The notes below the pieces were generated by a model. It saw nothing but the letters and a program-made list of their open reading frames with translations. It made no database searches and was not told the DNA's origin. From contig NZ_AP022618.1 in NCBI RefSeq assembly GCF_010731615.1, positions 2,294,001 to 2,358,000 of the forward strand: a stretch of 64,000 bases of DNA. The letters run 5' to 3'. Source of the stretch: Mycolicibacterium insubricum (lineage in GTDB: Bacteria; Actinomycetota; Actinomycetes; Mycobacteriales; Mycobacteriaceae). The first letter of the stretch is position 1; each line of letters starts with the position of its first letter. Position numbers and translations under genes: made by a program. Of the stretch, positions 35,033 through 44,532 are shown piece by piece.

Positions 35033-36481
35033 TCAGTCGAGGTAGTCGCGCAGCACCTGGGAGCGCGACGGATGCCGCAGCTTGCTCATGGTCTTGGACT
35101 CGATCTGGCGGATCCGCTCCCGGGTGACGCCGTAGACCTGGCCGATCTCGTCGAGGGTGCGGGGTTGGCCGTCGGTCAGGCCGAAGCGCAGCCGCACGAC
35201 GCCCGCCTCGCGTTCGGACAGCGTTTCCAGCACCGACTGCAGCTGATCCTGCAGCAGGGTGAACGACACGGCGTCGACGGCCACCACGGCCTCGGAGTCC
35301 TCGATGAAGTCACCGAGCTGGGAGTCGCCCTCGTCGCCGATGGTCTGGTCCAGTGAGATCGGCTCACGTGCGTACTGCTGGATCTCCAGCACCTTCTCCG
35401 GCGTGATGTCCATCTCCTTGGCGAGCTCCTCGGGGGTGGGCTCGCGGCCCAGATCCTGGAGCAGTTCGCGCTGGATGCGGCCGAGCTTGTTGATCACCTC
35501 GACCATGTGCACGGGGATGCGGATGGTGCGGGCCTGGTCGGCCATGGCGCGGGTGATGGCCTGGCGGATCCACCAAGTGGCATAGGTGGAGAATTTGTAG
35601 CCCTTGGTGTAGTCGAACTTCTCCACGGCGCGGATCAGACCGAGGTTGCCCTCCTGGATCAGGTCCAGGAACGCCATGCCGCGGCCGGTGTAGCGCTTGG
35701 CCAGCGACACCACCAGGCGCAGGTTGGCCTCCAACAGGTGGTTCTTGGCCCGGTCGCCGTCGCGGCAGATCCACTGCATGTCGCGGCGCTGGGCGGCGGG
35801 CAGCTTCTCACCCTTGTCGGTCAGCTCGGTCATCAGCTGGGTGGCGTACAGCCCGGCCTCGATGCGCTTGGCCAGCTCGACTTCTTCCTCGGCGTTGAGC
35901 AGCGCGACCTTGCCGATCTGCTTGAGGTAGGCGCGCACCGAGTCGGCCGACGCGGTCAGCTCGGCGTCCTTGCGGGCCTGGCGCAGGGCCTCGGACTCCT
36001 CTTCGTCCCAGACGAAATCGCCGGAGGCCTTGTCCTTCTCGGACGGCTCGGCGACGTCTTCGTCGTCCGCGGCGCCCTCGGCGGCCGGGGCCGCCGAGGT
36101 ATCGGATGCGCCTTCGGTGTCCTCGGCCTCGTCATCGGCGACCGCGATATCGTCGCCGTCCTCCTCGTCGAGCTCCAGCGACAGGTCTTCGGCGTCCTCC
36201 AGGTCGCCGGTGGGCTCGACGTCGAGATCGTCGTCGAGGACGGCGTCCTCGGCCGCTTCGGCGGCCGGGGCGGTGGCCTTCGCCGCGCGCTTGGCCGGTG
36301 CCTTGGCCGCCTTCTTCGCCGGTGCCTTGGCGGCCCGCTTGGCCGGTGCTTTCGCGGGTGCCTTGGCGGCAGCCTTCTTCGCCGGGGCTTTCGCGGTGCG
36401 CTTGGCGGGGGCGGCCACGGCGCTGTCGGTCACATCATCGGATGCGGCGCCGGTCGCCGGGTTGGTCTTGGTGGCTGCCAC
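35033..36481 (-). CDS. sigA: Principal sigma factor SigA
   Basis: A 482-residue housekeeping sigma factor from the GTG at 36481, which gives (M)[10 protein letters not shown] like other mycobacterial SigA proteins; in-frame GTGs at 36487 and 36529 are alternatives. Residues about 20-75 are a Lys/Ala/Pro-rich repeat ([13 protein letters not shown]), then an acidic region. The conserved core runs from about residue 165: [20 protein letters not shown] (1.2), [20 protein letters not shown] (2.3-2.4), [17 protein letters not shown] (3) and [20 protein letters not shown] (4.2). On the minus strand TACAAT at 36625-36630 is a good -10 element, implying a leader of about 135 nt. Confidence 0.97.
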   Translation of the reverse strand: MAATKTNPATGAASDDVTDSAVAAPAKRTAKAPAKKAAAKAPAKAPAKRAAKAPAKKAAKAPAKRAAKATAPAAEAAEDAVLDDDLDVEPTGDLEDAEDLSLELDEEDGDDIAVADDEAEDTEGASDTSAAPAAEGAADDEDVAEPSEKDKASGDFVWDEEESEALRQARKDAELTASADSVRAYLKQIGKVALLNAEEEVELAKRIEAGLYATQLMTELTDKGEKLPAAQRRDMQWICRDGDRAKNHLLEANLRLVVSLAKRYTGRGMAFLDLIQEGNLGLIRAVEKFDYTKGYKFSTYATWWIRQAITRAMADQARTIRIPVHMVEVINKLGRIQRELLQDLGREPTPEELAKEMDITPEKVLEIQQYAREPISLDQTIGDEGDSQLGDFIEDSEAVVAVDAVSFTLLQDQLQSVLETLSEREAGVVRLRFGLTDGQPRTLDEIGQVYGVTRERIRQIESKTMSKLRHPSRSQVLRDYLD

Positions 36482-36644
36482 GGACACCCTTTCGGTCTCG
36501 CCGGGGCCCGACGACTCGACATGAGTCACCTTCGAGCCTCGGCATTCTGGAGTATCGGCGCCTGTCGATCGAGCGTCGCCGCTGTCATGCTGTGCTGCGG
36601 GCCATCGCGTGGCCGCCTGGCAACATTGTAACGACCCGCTGTGG

Positions 36645-37412
36645 CTAGCGTGCGCCAGCCGAGACCATTGCCGCGCCCACGATGCCCGCGGTGTTCTGCA
36701 ACTCGGCGGCCACCACCGGAGTGCGGTTGGTCAGCAACGGAATCCACTTGTCGCCCTTACGGCTGACCCCGCCGCCGGCGATGATCAGATCCGGCCAGAC
36801 GGCGTTTTCCACGGCGACCAGAACCCGGGAGACCTCCCTGGTCCAGCGCTTGTAGCTCCACTCCTTGCGCTCCCGCACCGACGCCGCCGCCCGATGCTCG
36901 GCCTCCTTGCCGCCGACCTCGAGGTGGCCGAATTCGGTGTTTGGCAGCAACTGACCGTTGTGGATCACCGCCGAGCCGATCCCGGTGCCGAAGGTCAGCA
37001 GCACGATCACCCCGCTGTGGTTGCGTCCGGCGCCGAACCGCTGCTCGGCCAGGCCGGCCGCGTCGGCGTCGTTGAGCACCGTCACCGGCCGCCCGCCCAG
37101 GGCCTCGGAGTAGGCCTGCGCGACGTTGGTACCCAGCCAGCTCTCGTCGACGTTGGCCGCGGTGCGCACCACGCCGTCGACGATGACCCCGGGGTAGGTC
37201 ACCCCGACCGGGCCGTGCCAGCCGAAATGCGCGACCACCTCGGCGACGGTCATCGCCACCGCGTCGGGGGTGGACGGTTGCGGGGTGGGCAGTTTGAAGC
37301 GCTCACCGATTAGCAGGCCGGTGTCCAGGTCGACGATTCCGCCCTTGACGCCGGTGCCGCCGACGTCGATGCCGAGGCTGTGATTCCCCGGCGGGGTGCT
37401 GGTGCTGGTCAT
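36645..37412 (-). CDS. ppgK: Polyphosphate glucokinase
   Basis: A 255-residue ROK-type glucokinase starting at [20 protein letters not shown]. The phosphate-binding [15 protein letters not shown], the active-site [12 protein letters not shown], the FGTGIGSAV loop and the C-terminal [20 protein letters not shown] are typical of actinobacterial PpgK. It phosphorylates glucose with polyphosphate (or ATP) to glucose-6-phosphate. It is downstream of nothing on its strand and divergent from suhB (58 bp between start codons). Confidence 0.94.
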   Translation of the reverse strand: MTSTSTPPGNHSLGIDVGGTGVKGGIVDLDTGLLIGERFKLPTPQPSTPDAVAMTVAEVVAHFGWHGPVGVTYPGVIVDGVVRTAANVDESWLGTNVAQAYSEALGGRPVTVLNDADAAGLAEQRFGAGRNHSGVIVLLTFGTGIGSAVIHNGQLLPNTEFGHLEVGGKEAEHRAAASVRERKEWSYKRWTREVSRVLVAVENAVWPDLIIAGGGVSRKGDKWIPLLTNRTPVVAAELQNTAGIVGAAMVSAGAR

Positions 37413-37470
37413 TGCGGTGCTCCTGGGTTCGCGGTTGCCGCCCCAGCCTAAGAGGTCGTTGGATGTCGGG

Positions 37471-38280
37471 GTGGATGAACTGCGGCAGGTTGCAGAACAG
37501 TTGGCCGGTGAGGCCGCGGAGTTCGTGCGGCGGCGACGGCGCGAGGTGTTCGCCGACGGCACCCCGACGGCGGCGGTGCGCGCCAAGAGCACCCCCACCG
37601 ACCCGGTCACCGTCGTCGACACCGAGACCGAGGAGCTGGTGCGACGCCGGCTCGCCGAGCTGCGGCCCGGCGACGGGGTGCTCGGTGAGGAGGGCGGCGC
37701 GGGTGCGTCTGGCCGGGCGGCCCCGGGCGGGGTCACCTGGGTGGTCGACCCGATCGACGGAACGGTGAACTTCCTGTACGGCATTCCGGCGTACGCGGTG
37801 TCGGTGGCCGCCCAGATCGACGGGGTGTCGGTCGCCGGTGCCGTCGCCGACGTGGCCGCCGGACAGCTGTATTCCGCGGCGCTCGGGGGCGGGGCGCATG
37901 TCAGCGACACCGCCGGCCGGCGCCCGCTGCACTGCGGCGACGCCCGCGAGCTGTCGATGGCACTCGTCGGAACCGGTTTCGGCTACCAGCCCGCGCGCCG
38001 CGCCGCCCAGGCACAACTGCTGGCCGGCCTGTTGCCCCGGGTCCGCGACATCCGCCGGATCGGTTCGGCAGCACTGGATCTGTGCCATGTCGCCGCGGGG
38101 CGCCTGGACGGCTACTACGAGCACGGGCTGCAGCGCTGGGACTGGGCGGCGGGGGCGCTGATCGCCGTCGAGGCCGGTGCCCGCGTGTGGCTTCCGGAGG
38201 CCGACACGGTGCCGACGGTGGCCGCCGCGCCGGGGATCGCCGAGGAGCTGTGGCAGCTGCTGGTCAGCCTCGACGGTTGA
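37471..38280 (+). CDS. suhB: Inositol-1-monophosphatase family protein SuhB
   Basis: A 269-residue Mg-dependent phosphatase. Metal-site motifs are GEEGG, WVVDPIDGTVNFLYGIP and the C-terminal WDWAAGALIAVEAGA. It should hydrolyse inositol-1-phosphate for phosphatidylinositol and mycothiol synthesis. The start is uncertain: GTG at 37471 gives VDELRQVAEQLA near the family start, and TTG at 37459 is an alternative; longer starts would overlap the ppgK start. It converges on cei with a 6-bp gap. Confidence 0.92.
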   Translation: MDELRQVAEQLAGEAAEFVRRRRREVFADGTPTAAVRAKSTPTDPVTVVDTETEELVRRRLAELRPGDGVLGEEGGAGASGRAAPGGVTWVVDPIDGTVNFLYGIPAYAVSVAAQIDGVSVAGAVADVAAGQLYSAALGGGAHVSDTAGRRPLHCGDARELSMALVGTGFGYQPARRAAQAQLLAGLLPRVRDIRRIGSAALDLCHVAAGRLDGYYEHGLQRWDWAAGALIAVEAGARVWLPEADTVPTVAAAPGIAEELWQLLVSLDG

Positions 38281-38286
38281 GCGTCG

Positions 38287-38937
38287 TCAGCAACTGGCGG
38301 CGTGGATCCTCTTGACCAGCGCCTGGTCGACCGGCTCGGTGGACTCCGGCCGAAGACCGGCCAGCACGGTCTCGATGTCGGGGCTGTGCGCGATGGCGGT
38401 GAAATCCGTGCCGATGGCCAGGTCCACCGAACTGTCGGTGCGGTCGTCGCGGTAGAGCTCGGTGCACGGCGCGACCAGCCAGACCGCAGCCGCGGCGGCC
38501 TTGCCGTGTTCACCGAACCGGATCTGGCCCTGGCAGCTCAACCGGGTGCCGGCGTACAGCGGGTCGTTGCCGGCGTCGGGCTGGGCGAATCCCAGGTCGC
38601 GCAGCGCCCCGGAGACCTCCGATGCCTGCCCGCCCTGGCCGCTGGCGTTGAGCACCCGGACCCGGGTGTCGGCCGGTTTGGCCGGTGTCACCGCGCTCAT
38701 CGTCGCCGCGGTCACCGGTTCGCCCAGGCTCGGACGGGTGCCGTCGGCGGCCATCGGCGGGGGGTTGCAGGCGACGGCCTCGGTCGGCGCGGTGGTCTGG
38801 GACACCGCCATCGACCACACCACCGCGGTGATCACCGCCAGCACCGCCAGCACGATGATTCCGGGCAGGTAGTTGCGTCGCCGAAACGGCAATCCGCGCC
38901 GGTCGAACGTCGTGCCATCGGTGATTTGTGCGACCAC
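38287..38937 (-). CDS. cei: Envelope integrity protein Cei
   Basis: A 216-residue protein from the GTG at 38937, exactly the length I recall for Rv2700 (Cei). A short cytoplasmic N-terminus (ITDGTTFDRRGLPFRRRNYL) is followed by one membrane helix (about residues 28-48) and an extracytoplasmic LytR_C-type domain beginning TRVRVLNASGQGGQASEVSG, with Cys residues likely in disulfides. Cei helps maintain envelope integrity and virulence in M. tuberculosis. Longer starts add a stretch absent from relatives. Confidence 0.85.
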   Translation of the reverse strand: MVAQITDGTTFDRRGLPFRRRNYLPGIIVLAVLAVITAVVWSMAVSQTTAPTEAVACNPPPMAADGTRPSLGEPVTAATMSAVTPAKPADTRVRVLNASGQGGQASEVSGALRDLGFAQPDAGNDPLYAGTRLSCQGQIRFGEHGKAAAAAVWLVAPCTELYRDDRTDSSVDLAIGTDFTAIAHSPDIETVLAGLRPESTEPVDQALVKRIHAASC

Positions 38938-38991
38938 AGACAGCACTCTAAGGGCAGCGCGCCGTCGGCCCCGCCCCAGGCGGGATCCAAT

Positions 38992-39007
38992 TGTGATACA
39001 AATCACA
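38992..39007. promoter_or_regulatory. Perfect CRP-type site
   Basis: TGTGATACAAATCACA is a perfect match to the cAMP-receptor-protein consensus TGTGAnnnnnnTCACA. It lies between the divergent cei and DUF4193 genes, centred about 75 bp before the predicted DUF4193 transcription start, so Crp may control either gene. Confidence 0.8.
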
Positions 39008-39039
39008 GCCCAAGTCGCTGACATCTGGGCACGAATCGT

Positions 39040-39068
39040 TTGGCAGAGGCGTTCGGCACTGGTACAAA
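39040..39068 (+). promoter_or_regulatory. SigA-type promoter of the DUF4193 gene
   Basis: TTGGCA (39040-39045), 17 bases, then TACAAA (39063-39068) is a good -35/-10 pair. It leaves a leader of about 27 nt before the ATG at 39102, which includes the ribosome binding site GAAGAGGGG. Confidence 0.6.
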
Positions 39069-39101
39069 GCTCAGCGCAGGACCGAAGAGGGGATTGAGGC
39101 G

Positions 39102-39404
39102 ATGGCTACCGACTACGACGCACCGAGACGCACCGAGACCGATGACGTTTCAGAGGATTCTCTGGAGGAACTCAAGGCCCGGCGCAACGAGGCGCAGTCC
39201 GCCGCGGTGGACGTCGACGAGACCGATACCGCGGAAAACTTCGAGCTGCCCGGCGCCGATCTGTCCGGCGAGGAACTGTCGGTGCGGGTGGTGCCCAAGC
39301 AGGCCGACGAGTTCACCTGTTCCAGCTGCTTCCTGGTGCACCACCGCAGCCGGCTGGCCAGCGACAAGAACGGCCTGATGATCTGCACCGATTGCGCGGC
39401 CTGA
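39102..39404 (+). CDS. DUF4193 zinc-ribbon protein (Rv2699c-like)
   Basis: A 100-residue acidic protein. The first 60 residues are rich in Asp/Glu (EDSLEELKARRNEAQSAAVD) and the C-terminus is a zinc ribbon with CSSCFLVHHRSRLA and CTDCAA. DUF4193 is restricted to actinobacteria and has been reported as essential in M. tuberculosis; the molecular role is unknown. A CRP site and a SigA-type promoter lie upstream. Confidence 0.92.
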   Translation: MATDYDAPRRTETDDVSEDSLEELKARRNEAQSAAVDVDETDTAENFELPGADLSGEELSVRVVPKQADEFTCSSCFLVHHRSRLASDKNGLMICTDCAA

Positions 39405-39419
39405 GCCCGCGCCGCCGCC

Positions 39420-39884
39420 CTACACCGTGAGGGCGGCCACCACGCGATCCGGATGTCGGCTGCTCACCAGCCAGTAGGGCGTCGGGTCGTCCGGATCGTC
39501 GAGAACCACCAGCACCATCGGGCCGATCCACGGCCGGTGCGCCAGGAACGCCGCCGGGTCGAACTGACGGCCCAGGGCGGCAGATTTGGCCGATGCCGGC
39601 ACCGCGGCGGTCCGCTCGATGGCCGAAGTGGGCAGATGAGCGTCGTCGACCCACAGTTCGGCCTGGCCGTCAGCCGTCGCGGTCACCTTCACCACGTGCC
39701 GGCCCAGCCACAGCAGCACGACGGCGGCCACCGGCAGCAATACGGCGAACCCCACCCAGTTCGGCAAGGTGTAGAGCGCGACGTTGAGTTCCAGCGCGAG
39801 CAGGGTCGTCAGCCCCATTCCCAGCGGCCACCACCACAGCGGCACCCACAGCCGTTCCCGATAGCGGACCGTCGGCGTGGTCAT
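39420..39884 (-). CDS. DUF3093 membrane protein
   Basis: A 154-residue protein starting [20 protein letters not shown]. Two membrane helices (about residues 12-35 and 40-60) are followed by a soluble domain with [13 protein letters not shown] and [13 protein letters not shown], the DUF3093 pattern. It converges on the DUF4193 gene (15-bp gap) and is divergent from dut (40 bp between start codons). Its function is unknown. Confidence 0.87.
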   Translation of the reverse strand: MTTPTVRYRERLWVPLWWWPLGMGLTTLLALELNVALYTLPNWVGFAVLLPVAAVVLLWLGRHVVKVTATADGQAELWVDDAHLPTSAIERTAAVPASAKSAALGRQFDPAAFLAHRPWIGPMVLVVLDDPDDPTPYWLVSSRHPDRVVAALTV

Positions 39885-39924
39885 CAGCGTTCCTGACACC
39901 CGGCCAAGGGTAGTCTGTGCCCTC

Positions 39925-40389
39925 GTGTCCACCCCGTTGGCGGTCGTCCGCCTCGACCCCGGATTGCCGCTGCCCGTCCGCTCCCACCCCGGCGACGCCG
40001 GCGTCGACCTGCACTCGGCCGACGACGTGGACCTGGCGCCGGGCCGGCGTGCGCTGGTCGGCACCGGGATCGCCGTCGCCATCCCGCACGGGATGGTCGG
40101 GCTGGTGCATCCGCGTTCGGGCCTGGCCGCCCGGGCCGGCCTGTCCATCGTCAACGCGCCGGGCACCATCGACGCCGGCTACCGCGGCGAGATCAAGGTG
40201 TGCCTGATCAACCTCGACCCGGGCCAGCCGATCCGGATCAGCCGCGGCGACCGGATCGCCCAGCTGATCGTGCAGCGCATCGAACTGCCGGACCTTGTCG
40301 AGGTCGCCTCCTTCGAGGAGGCTGGAATCGCGGACACCAGCCGCGGCTCCGGGGGACACGGATCCTCGGGCGGGCACGCGAGCCTGTGA
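39925..40389 (+). CDS. dut: dUTP diphosphatase (dUTPase)
   Basis: A 154-residue trimeric-type dUTPase from a GTG at 39925, identical in length to the M. tuberculosis enzyme. The five motifs are present: [41 protein letters not shown] and the flexible C-terminal [15 protein letters not shown]. It hydrolyses dUTP to dUMP, keeping uracil out of DNA and feeding dTMP synthesis. The DUF3710 gene follows 58 bp downstream. Confidence 0.97.
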   Translation: MSTPLAVVRLDPGLPLPVRSHPGDAGVDLHSADDVDLAPGRRALVGTGIAVAIPHGMVGLVHPRSGLAARAGLSIVNAPGTIDAGYRGEIKVCLINLDPGQPIRISRGDRIAQLIVQRIELPDLVEVASFEEAGIADTSRGSGGHGSSGGHASL

Positions 40390-40447
40390 GGCGGGGATGG
40401 ATGGCAGTACGGCGATCTGACGGCACAACAGCGATGGCGGGATTCTG

Positions 40448-41227
40448 ATGGCACTGGGCAGAAATAAAGACGGCAAGAACACCGACGGCAAGGCGAAGGA
40501 CGACGACCGGGCGGTCGACGCCCCGGCCGACGACCTCGACGACGACCTGGATGCGGTGACCGCCGACGACGAGGACGGTCCGTTCGACATTGAGGACTTC
40601 GACGACCCCGAGGTGGCGACCCAGGGCCGGTTGGACCTGGGCTCGGTGCTGATCCCGATGCCGGCCGACGGGCAGCTGCAGGTGGAGCTCAACCCCGCCG
40701 GGGTGCCCGCGGCGATCTGGGTGCTGACTCCCAACGGCCGCTTCACCATCGCCGGGTACGCCGCCCCCAAGAGCCCCGGCCTGTGGCGCGAGGTGGCCAC
40801 CGAACTGGCCGAATCACTGCGCAACGACGGCGCCCAGGTCAGCATCCAGACCGGCCCGTGGGGCCGGGAAGTGGTCGGCAGCGCCGCCGGGGTGGTTCGG
40901 TTCATCGGCGTCGAGGGCTACCGGTGGATGATCCGCTGCGTGGTCAACGGCGCCCCGGAGACCATCGACGCGCTGGCCGTGGAGGCGCGAGCGGCGTTGG
41001 CCGACACCGTCGTTCGCCGCGGCGACGAGCCGATGCCGGTGCGCACCCCGCTGCCGGTACAACTGCCCGAACCGATGGCCAGTCAGCTGCGGGCCGCCGC
41101 GGCCGCCCAGGCGCAGGGCCAGCAGGTGCCCGACGCCGAACCCACACCCGATCAGCAGGCGCCGGTCGCCCGGCGCAGCGCCCAGGGTTCGGCGATGCAG
41201 CAGCTCAACACCATCATCGGCGGCTGA
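40448..41227 (+). CDS. DUF3710 protein (Rv2696c-like)
   Basis: A 259-residue soluble protein. The first 60 residues are charged (Lys- then Asp-rich); the core starts GRLDLGSVLIPMPADGQLQV and includes AGYAAPKSPGLWREVATELA and VEGYRWMIRCVVNGAPE; the C-terminus is Gln/Ala/Pro-rich. This is the DUF3710 family, always found near dut in mycobacteria. Its function is unknown. Confidence 0.88.
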   Translation: MALGRNKDGKNTDGKAKDDDRAVDAPADDLDDDLDAVTADDEDGPFDIEDFDDPEVATQGRLDLGSVLIPMPADGQLQVELNPAGVPAAIWVLTPNGRFTIAGYAAPKSPGLWREVATELAESLRNDGAQVSIQTGPWGREVVGSAAGVVRFIGVEGYRWMIRCVVNGAPETIDALAVEARAALADTVVRRGDEPMPVRTPLPVQLPEPMASQLRAAAAAQAQGQQVPDAEPTPDQQAPVARRSAQGSAMQQLNTIIGG

Positions 41228-41228
41228 T

Positions 41229-41942
41229 TCAGTCCTTCGACTCGACGGCGGCCAGCGCGGCCAGGGCGGTGGCGCCCAACGCCGACGGGTCGGCGCCGAA
41301 GTCGGTCAGCGCGACGGTGCGCAGGGCCGCGTGCGGCGCCGCGGCCGCCCACTGCCGCGCCACCGACACCGGGTGCACCGGGTCGTCGGGGGAGCCGGCC
41401 ACTCCCATCGGTGTCGCCAGGGTGCCCAGTTGCGCCGCGGTCGGGGCGGTGTAGTCCGCCGCGGCCTCCATCGCCTCCGGCAGTCCCGGCCACTGCCGGG
41501 TCCAGGACCGGGTCAGTTCGTCGGCCAGCCAGGCCGGGCTGGTCGCCCGCAGTTCGGCGACCGTCGCATCCAGCCCGTCGCGGCGCAGGGTCGCCGCCGT
41601 CGCTCGTGCCGCCGCGGCCGCGGGTGCGGCGTCGGAGGCTCCCAGCCACGGCGGCAGCGCGGCGAGCACCGCCAGCGCCCGCCCGGGGTGGGCGATCGCC
41701 CACGCCGCAGCGACCGCCGCCCCCAGCGACACGCCGCCCACGACGATCGGCGCGCCGGCGGCGGCCGCCTCGTCCAGCGCGTCGAGATAGCCGGCCACCA
41801 GCCGGTCCGGACACGGGCGGTGCGCGGTGAAAACCACCCCGGCCTGCGTCAACGCCGGCCCGAACGCGCGGCGCAGATAGTCGTCGTCGGAACCGGTTCC
41901 GGGCAGCAGAATCGCGCGGGCTCCGCGCAGTGTGACGGCCAT
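41229..41942 (-). CDS. Alpha/beta-fold hydrolase (Rv2695-like)
   Basis: A 237-residue hydrolase. It has AILLPGTGSDDDYLRRAF near the N-terminus, the nucleophile elbow VGGVSLGAAVAAA, a probable acid in GSPDDPVHP and a terminal part that is short for the fold. It is convergent with DUF3710 (1-bp gap) and divergent from the OB-fold gene. The substrate is unknown. Confidence 0.8.
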   Translation of the reverse strand: MAVTLRGARAILLPGTGSDDDYLRRAFGPALTQAGVVFTAHRPCPDRLVAGYLDALDEAAAAGAPIVVGGVSLGAAVAAAWAIAHPGRALAVLAALPPWLGASDAAPAAAAARATAATLRRDGLDATVAELRATSPAWLADELTRSWTRQWPGLPEAMEAAADYTAPTAAQLGTLATPMGVAGSPDDPVHPVSVARQWAAAAPHAALRTVALTDFGADPSALGATALAALAAVESKD

Positions 41943-42065
41943 CCCATGATCGTGCCTGCCGCGTGGAATTTGCCGCGCAAGAGGTCTACCGTGGCGAGTG
42001 ACCGCGTGATTTCCACGGTCGTGGTAGCGACCGCCCCGCGCGGTCGCACTTGCTCAGGAGACACG

Positions 42066-42437
42066 ATGGCTACCGCCGAGAGGTTCCTCAGTCGCTTCAC
42101 CCGCCGACTCACCGAGGATCCCGAGCAGCGCGATGTCGAGGAACTGACCGACGAGGCCGCCCACACCGGTGCGCAGCGCGCGATCGACTGTCAGCGCGGC
42201 CAGGAGGTGACCATGGTCGGCACCCTGCGCGCGGTGGACTGTAACGGCAAGGGATGCTCGGGCGGGGTACGCGCCGAACTGTTCGACGGCACCGACACCG
42301 TCACGCTGGTGTGGCTGGGGCAGCGCCGGATACCGGGCATCGAGCAGGGCCGCAAGCTGCGGGTCCGCGGCCGGCTGGGCACCCTGGAGGGCGGCGGCAA
42401 GGCCATCTACAACCCGCATTACGAGATCGAGCGGTGA
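42066..42437 (+). CDS. OB-fold nucleic-acid-binding protein (Rv2694c-like)
   Basis: A 123-residue protein. A helical N-terminus (RFLSRFTRRLTEDPEQRDVE) leads to an OB-fold (EVTMVGTLRAVDCNGKGCSG, then ELFDGTDTVTLVWLGQRRIP and LRVRGRLGTLEGGGKAIYNP). It could bind single-stranded nucleic acid. The start has CAGGAG about 7 nt upstream. It overlaps the next gene by 4 bp (GTGA), so both are one operon. Confidence 0.87.
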   Translation: MATAERFLSRFTRRLTEDPEQRDVEELTDEAAHTGAQRAIDCQRGQEVTMVGTLRAVDCNGKGCSGGVRAELFDGTDTVTLVWLGQRRIPGIEQGRKLRVRGRLGTLEGGGKAIYNPHYEIER

Positions 42438-43117
42438 CCGACCGGCCCGAGGCGCCCGCCGACCAAGCCCCCGAAGACCAAGCCCCCGAAGACGCGGAGA
42501 CCCCGCACACCCCGGTCGCCCGGGCCGTCCTCGACCAGATGGGCGGTATCTCCGGACTCATCCAGTCGTCGCTGCCGATCGTCGTCCTCATCCCGGTGTC
42601 CAGCCGGTGGGGCCTGGCCGCCGGCGTCGGCGCCGCCCTCGGCGTCGCCGCCCTGGTGCTGGCCTGGCGGCTGTGGCGCGGGGAGTCCGCCCAACCCGCG
42701 GTGTCCGGCTTCATCGGGGTCGGCATCAGCGGCCTGATCGCCTTCCTGGTCGGCTCGACCAAGGGCTACTTCCTCTACGGCATCTGGATGTCGCTGGCCT
42801 GGGCGCTGGTGTTCGCGGTCTCGGTGCTGATCCGGCGCCCGATCGTGGGCTACGCGTGGAGCTGGCTGGGTGGGCACGGCGGCGACTGGCGCGGCGTGCG
42901 CCGCGCGGTGTGGGCCTTCGACATCGCCACCCTCGGTTGGGTGCTGGTGTTCGCCGCCCGGTTCGCCGTGCAGCGCCACCTCTACGACCTCGACGAGACC
43001 GGCTGGCTGGGGGTGGTGCGCATCGCGATGGGTTGGCCGCTGACCGCGGTCGCCGCGCTGGCCACCTTCGTCTGCATCCGGGCCGCCCAGCGGGCGATTG
43101 CCTCAGCCGGGCAGTAG
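42434..43117 (+). CDS. DUF3159 membrane protein
   Basis: A 227-residue protein from a GTG overlapping the OB-fold gene's stop. The first 30 residues are polar with a repeated QAPED phrase; about five or six helices follow, with GGISGLIQSSLPIVVLIPVS, GSTKGYFLYGIWMSLAW and VLIRRPIVGYAWSWLGG. This is the DUF3159 pattern. Function is unknown, although the place beside ceoB/ceoC is conserved. Its end overlaps the convergent ceoC gene by 15 bp. Confidence 0.87.
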   Translation: MTDRPEAPADQAPEDQAPEDAETPHTPVARAVLDQMGGISGLIQSSLPIVVLIPVSSRWGLAAGVGAALGVAALVLAWRLWRGESAQPAVSGFIGVGISGLIAFLVGSTKGYFLYGIWMSLAWALVFAVSVLIRRPIVGYAWSWLGGHGGDWRGVRRAVWAFDIATLGWVLVFAARFAVQRHLYDLDETGWLGVVRIAMGWPLTAVAALATFVCIRAAQRAIASAGQ

Positions 43118-43762
43118 CAGCTCCCGCAACGCGTCCTCGGCCTCCGGGGTAGCCACCAGCAGCAGCTCGTCGCCGCCCTCCAGCGGCTCGTCGGGCTCCG
43201 GCACGATCACCCGCTGACCGCGCAGGATGGTCACCAGGGCGGCATCGCGCGGCAGGTCCAGCTTGCGCACCGGCCGTCCGCCCCAGGGAGTGTTCTCCGG
43301 CAGGGTGACCTCCAGCAGGTTGGCGGTGCCGGAGCGGAACTTCATCAGCCGCACCAGATCCCCGACGGCGACGGCCTCCTCCACCAGCGAGGCGAGCATC
43401 CGCGGGGTGGACACCGCGACGTCGACGCCCCAGGACGCGTCGAAGAGCCATTCGTTGCGCGGATCGTTGACCCGCGCCACGACTCGCGGCACCGCGAACT
43501 CGGTCTTGGCCAACAGGGACAGCACCACGTTGGCCTTGTCGTCACCGGTTGCCGCGATCACCACGTCGGAGTCCTGTAGCGACACCGACTCCAGCAGGCT
43601 CAGCTCGCAGGCATCCCCGAGAACCCAGTGCGCCGCCGGAATGGAGTCGGTCTCGAAGTTCTCCTCCTTGCGCTCGATCAGGGTGATGTCGTGGCCGTTC
43701 TCCAACAGCTCGCGAGCGATGGAGCGGCCGACCGCCCCGGCCCCGGCGATTGCCACCTTCAT
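43103..43762 (-). CDS. ceoC: TrkA-type potassium uptake regulator CeoC
   Basis: A 219-residue RCK protein: an N-terminal Rossmann domain (MKVAIAGAGAVGRSIARELL, then ATGDDKANVV) that binds NAD(H) or nucleotides and a C-terminal RCK_C domain (LEVTLPENTPWGGRPVRKLD, then REL). Such proteins gate K+ channels or transporters. The start MKVAIAG at 43762 is clear; upstream residues are basic and unlike the family. It follows ceoB by 4 bp. Confidence 0.92.
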   Translation of the reverse strand: MKVAIAGAGAVGRSIARELLENGHDITLIERKEENFETDSIPAAHWVLGDACELSLLESVSLQDSDVVIAATGDDKANVVLSLLAKTEFAVPRVVARVNDPRNEWLFDASWGVDVAVSTPRMLASLVEEAVAVGDLVRLMKFRSGTANLLEVTLPENTPWGGRPVRKLDLPRDAALVTILRGQRVIVPEPDEPLEGGDELLLVATPEAEDALRELLLPG

Positions 43763-43766
43763 CGCG

Positions 43767-44450
43767 TCACCTGCCGCTTTCGTCGTCGAAGTCGTCACCC
43801 GGCGGCAGCGCGGCGATGCCGATCGCCTCACCGACATGCCCGGACACCGCGGCCACGTACACCTCGTCGCCGTCCTGGATGACCGTGCGCGCCTCCGGCA
43901 GCAACCCGGTGCCGAACCGGATGACGAACGCCACCCGGGCGCCGGTCGCCTGCTCCAGGTCGGTGATCCGATGGCCGATCCAGTCCTCGTGCAACAAAAC
44001 TTCGACGACGGCCACCGTGCCGGTCGGGTCGCGCCACTTGGCGGTCTCGGACTCCCGGGTCAGCAGGCTCAGCAACCGGTCGGTGGTCCACGGGACCGTG
44101 GCGACCGTCGGGATACCCAGGCGTTCGTAGACCGCGGCGCGCTTGGCGTCGTAGATCCGGGCCACCACCCGCTGCACGCCGAACGTCTCCCGGGCCAGCC
44201 GCGCCGAGATGATGTTGGAGTTGTCGCCCGAGGACACCGCCGCGAACGCACCCGCGTCCTCGATGCCGGCTTTCAGCAGCACATCCCGGTCGAAACCCAT
44301 GCCCAGGATGCGTTCACCCGGGAAATCTGCGGACAGCCGCGCGAACGCGCTCTCGTCGCGGTCGATGACCGCCACCTCGTGGCCGACGCGGGCCAATCCG
44401 TCGGCCAGTCCGGCGCCGACCCGCCCGCAGCCCATCACCACTACCCGCAC
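43767..44450 (-). CDS. ceoB: TrkA-type potassium uptake regulator CeoB
   Basis: A 227-residue RCK protein with MRVVVMGCGRVGAGLADGLA (Rossmann) and an RCK_C-like half (TVAVVEVLLHEDWIGHRITD). It is the partner of ceoC, just downstream. With the divergent APC transporter it probably forms a regulated K+ uptake system. Confidence 0.92.
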   Translation of the reverse strand: MRVVVMGCGRVGAGLADGLARVGHEVAVIDRDESAFARLSADFPGERILGMGFDRDVLLKAGIEDAGAFAAVSSGDNSNIISARLARETFGVQRVVARIYDAKRAAVYERLGIPTVATVPWTTDRLLSLLTRESETAKWRDPTGTVAVVEVLLHEDWIGHRITDLEQATGARVAFVIRFGTGLLPEARTVIQDGDEVYVAAVSGHVGEAIGIAALPPGDDFDDESGR

Positions 44451-44532
44451 TTTGATTCCTTTCGGCAGGTGGTTTTCAGACGCTACGCCCGAACGCTACA
44501 ACTCTTTCCCATTGCGCCTAGGCTTGGCCCTC

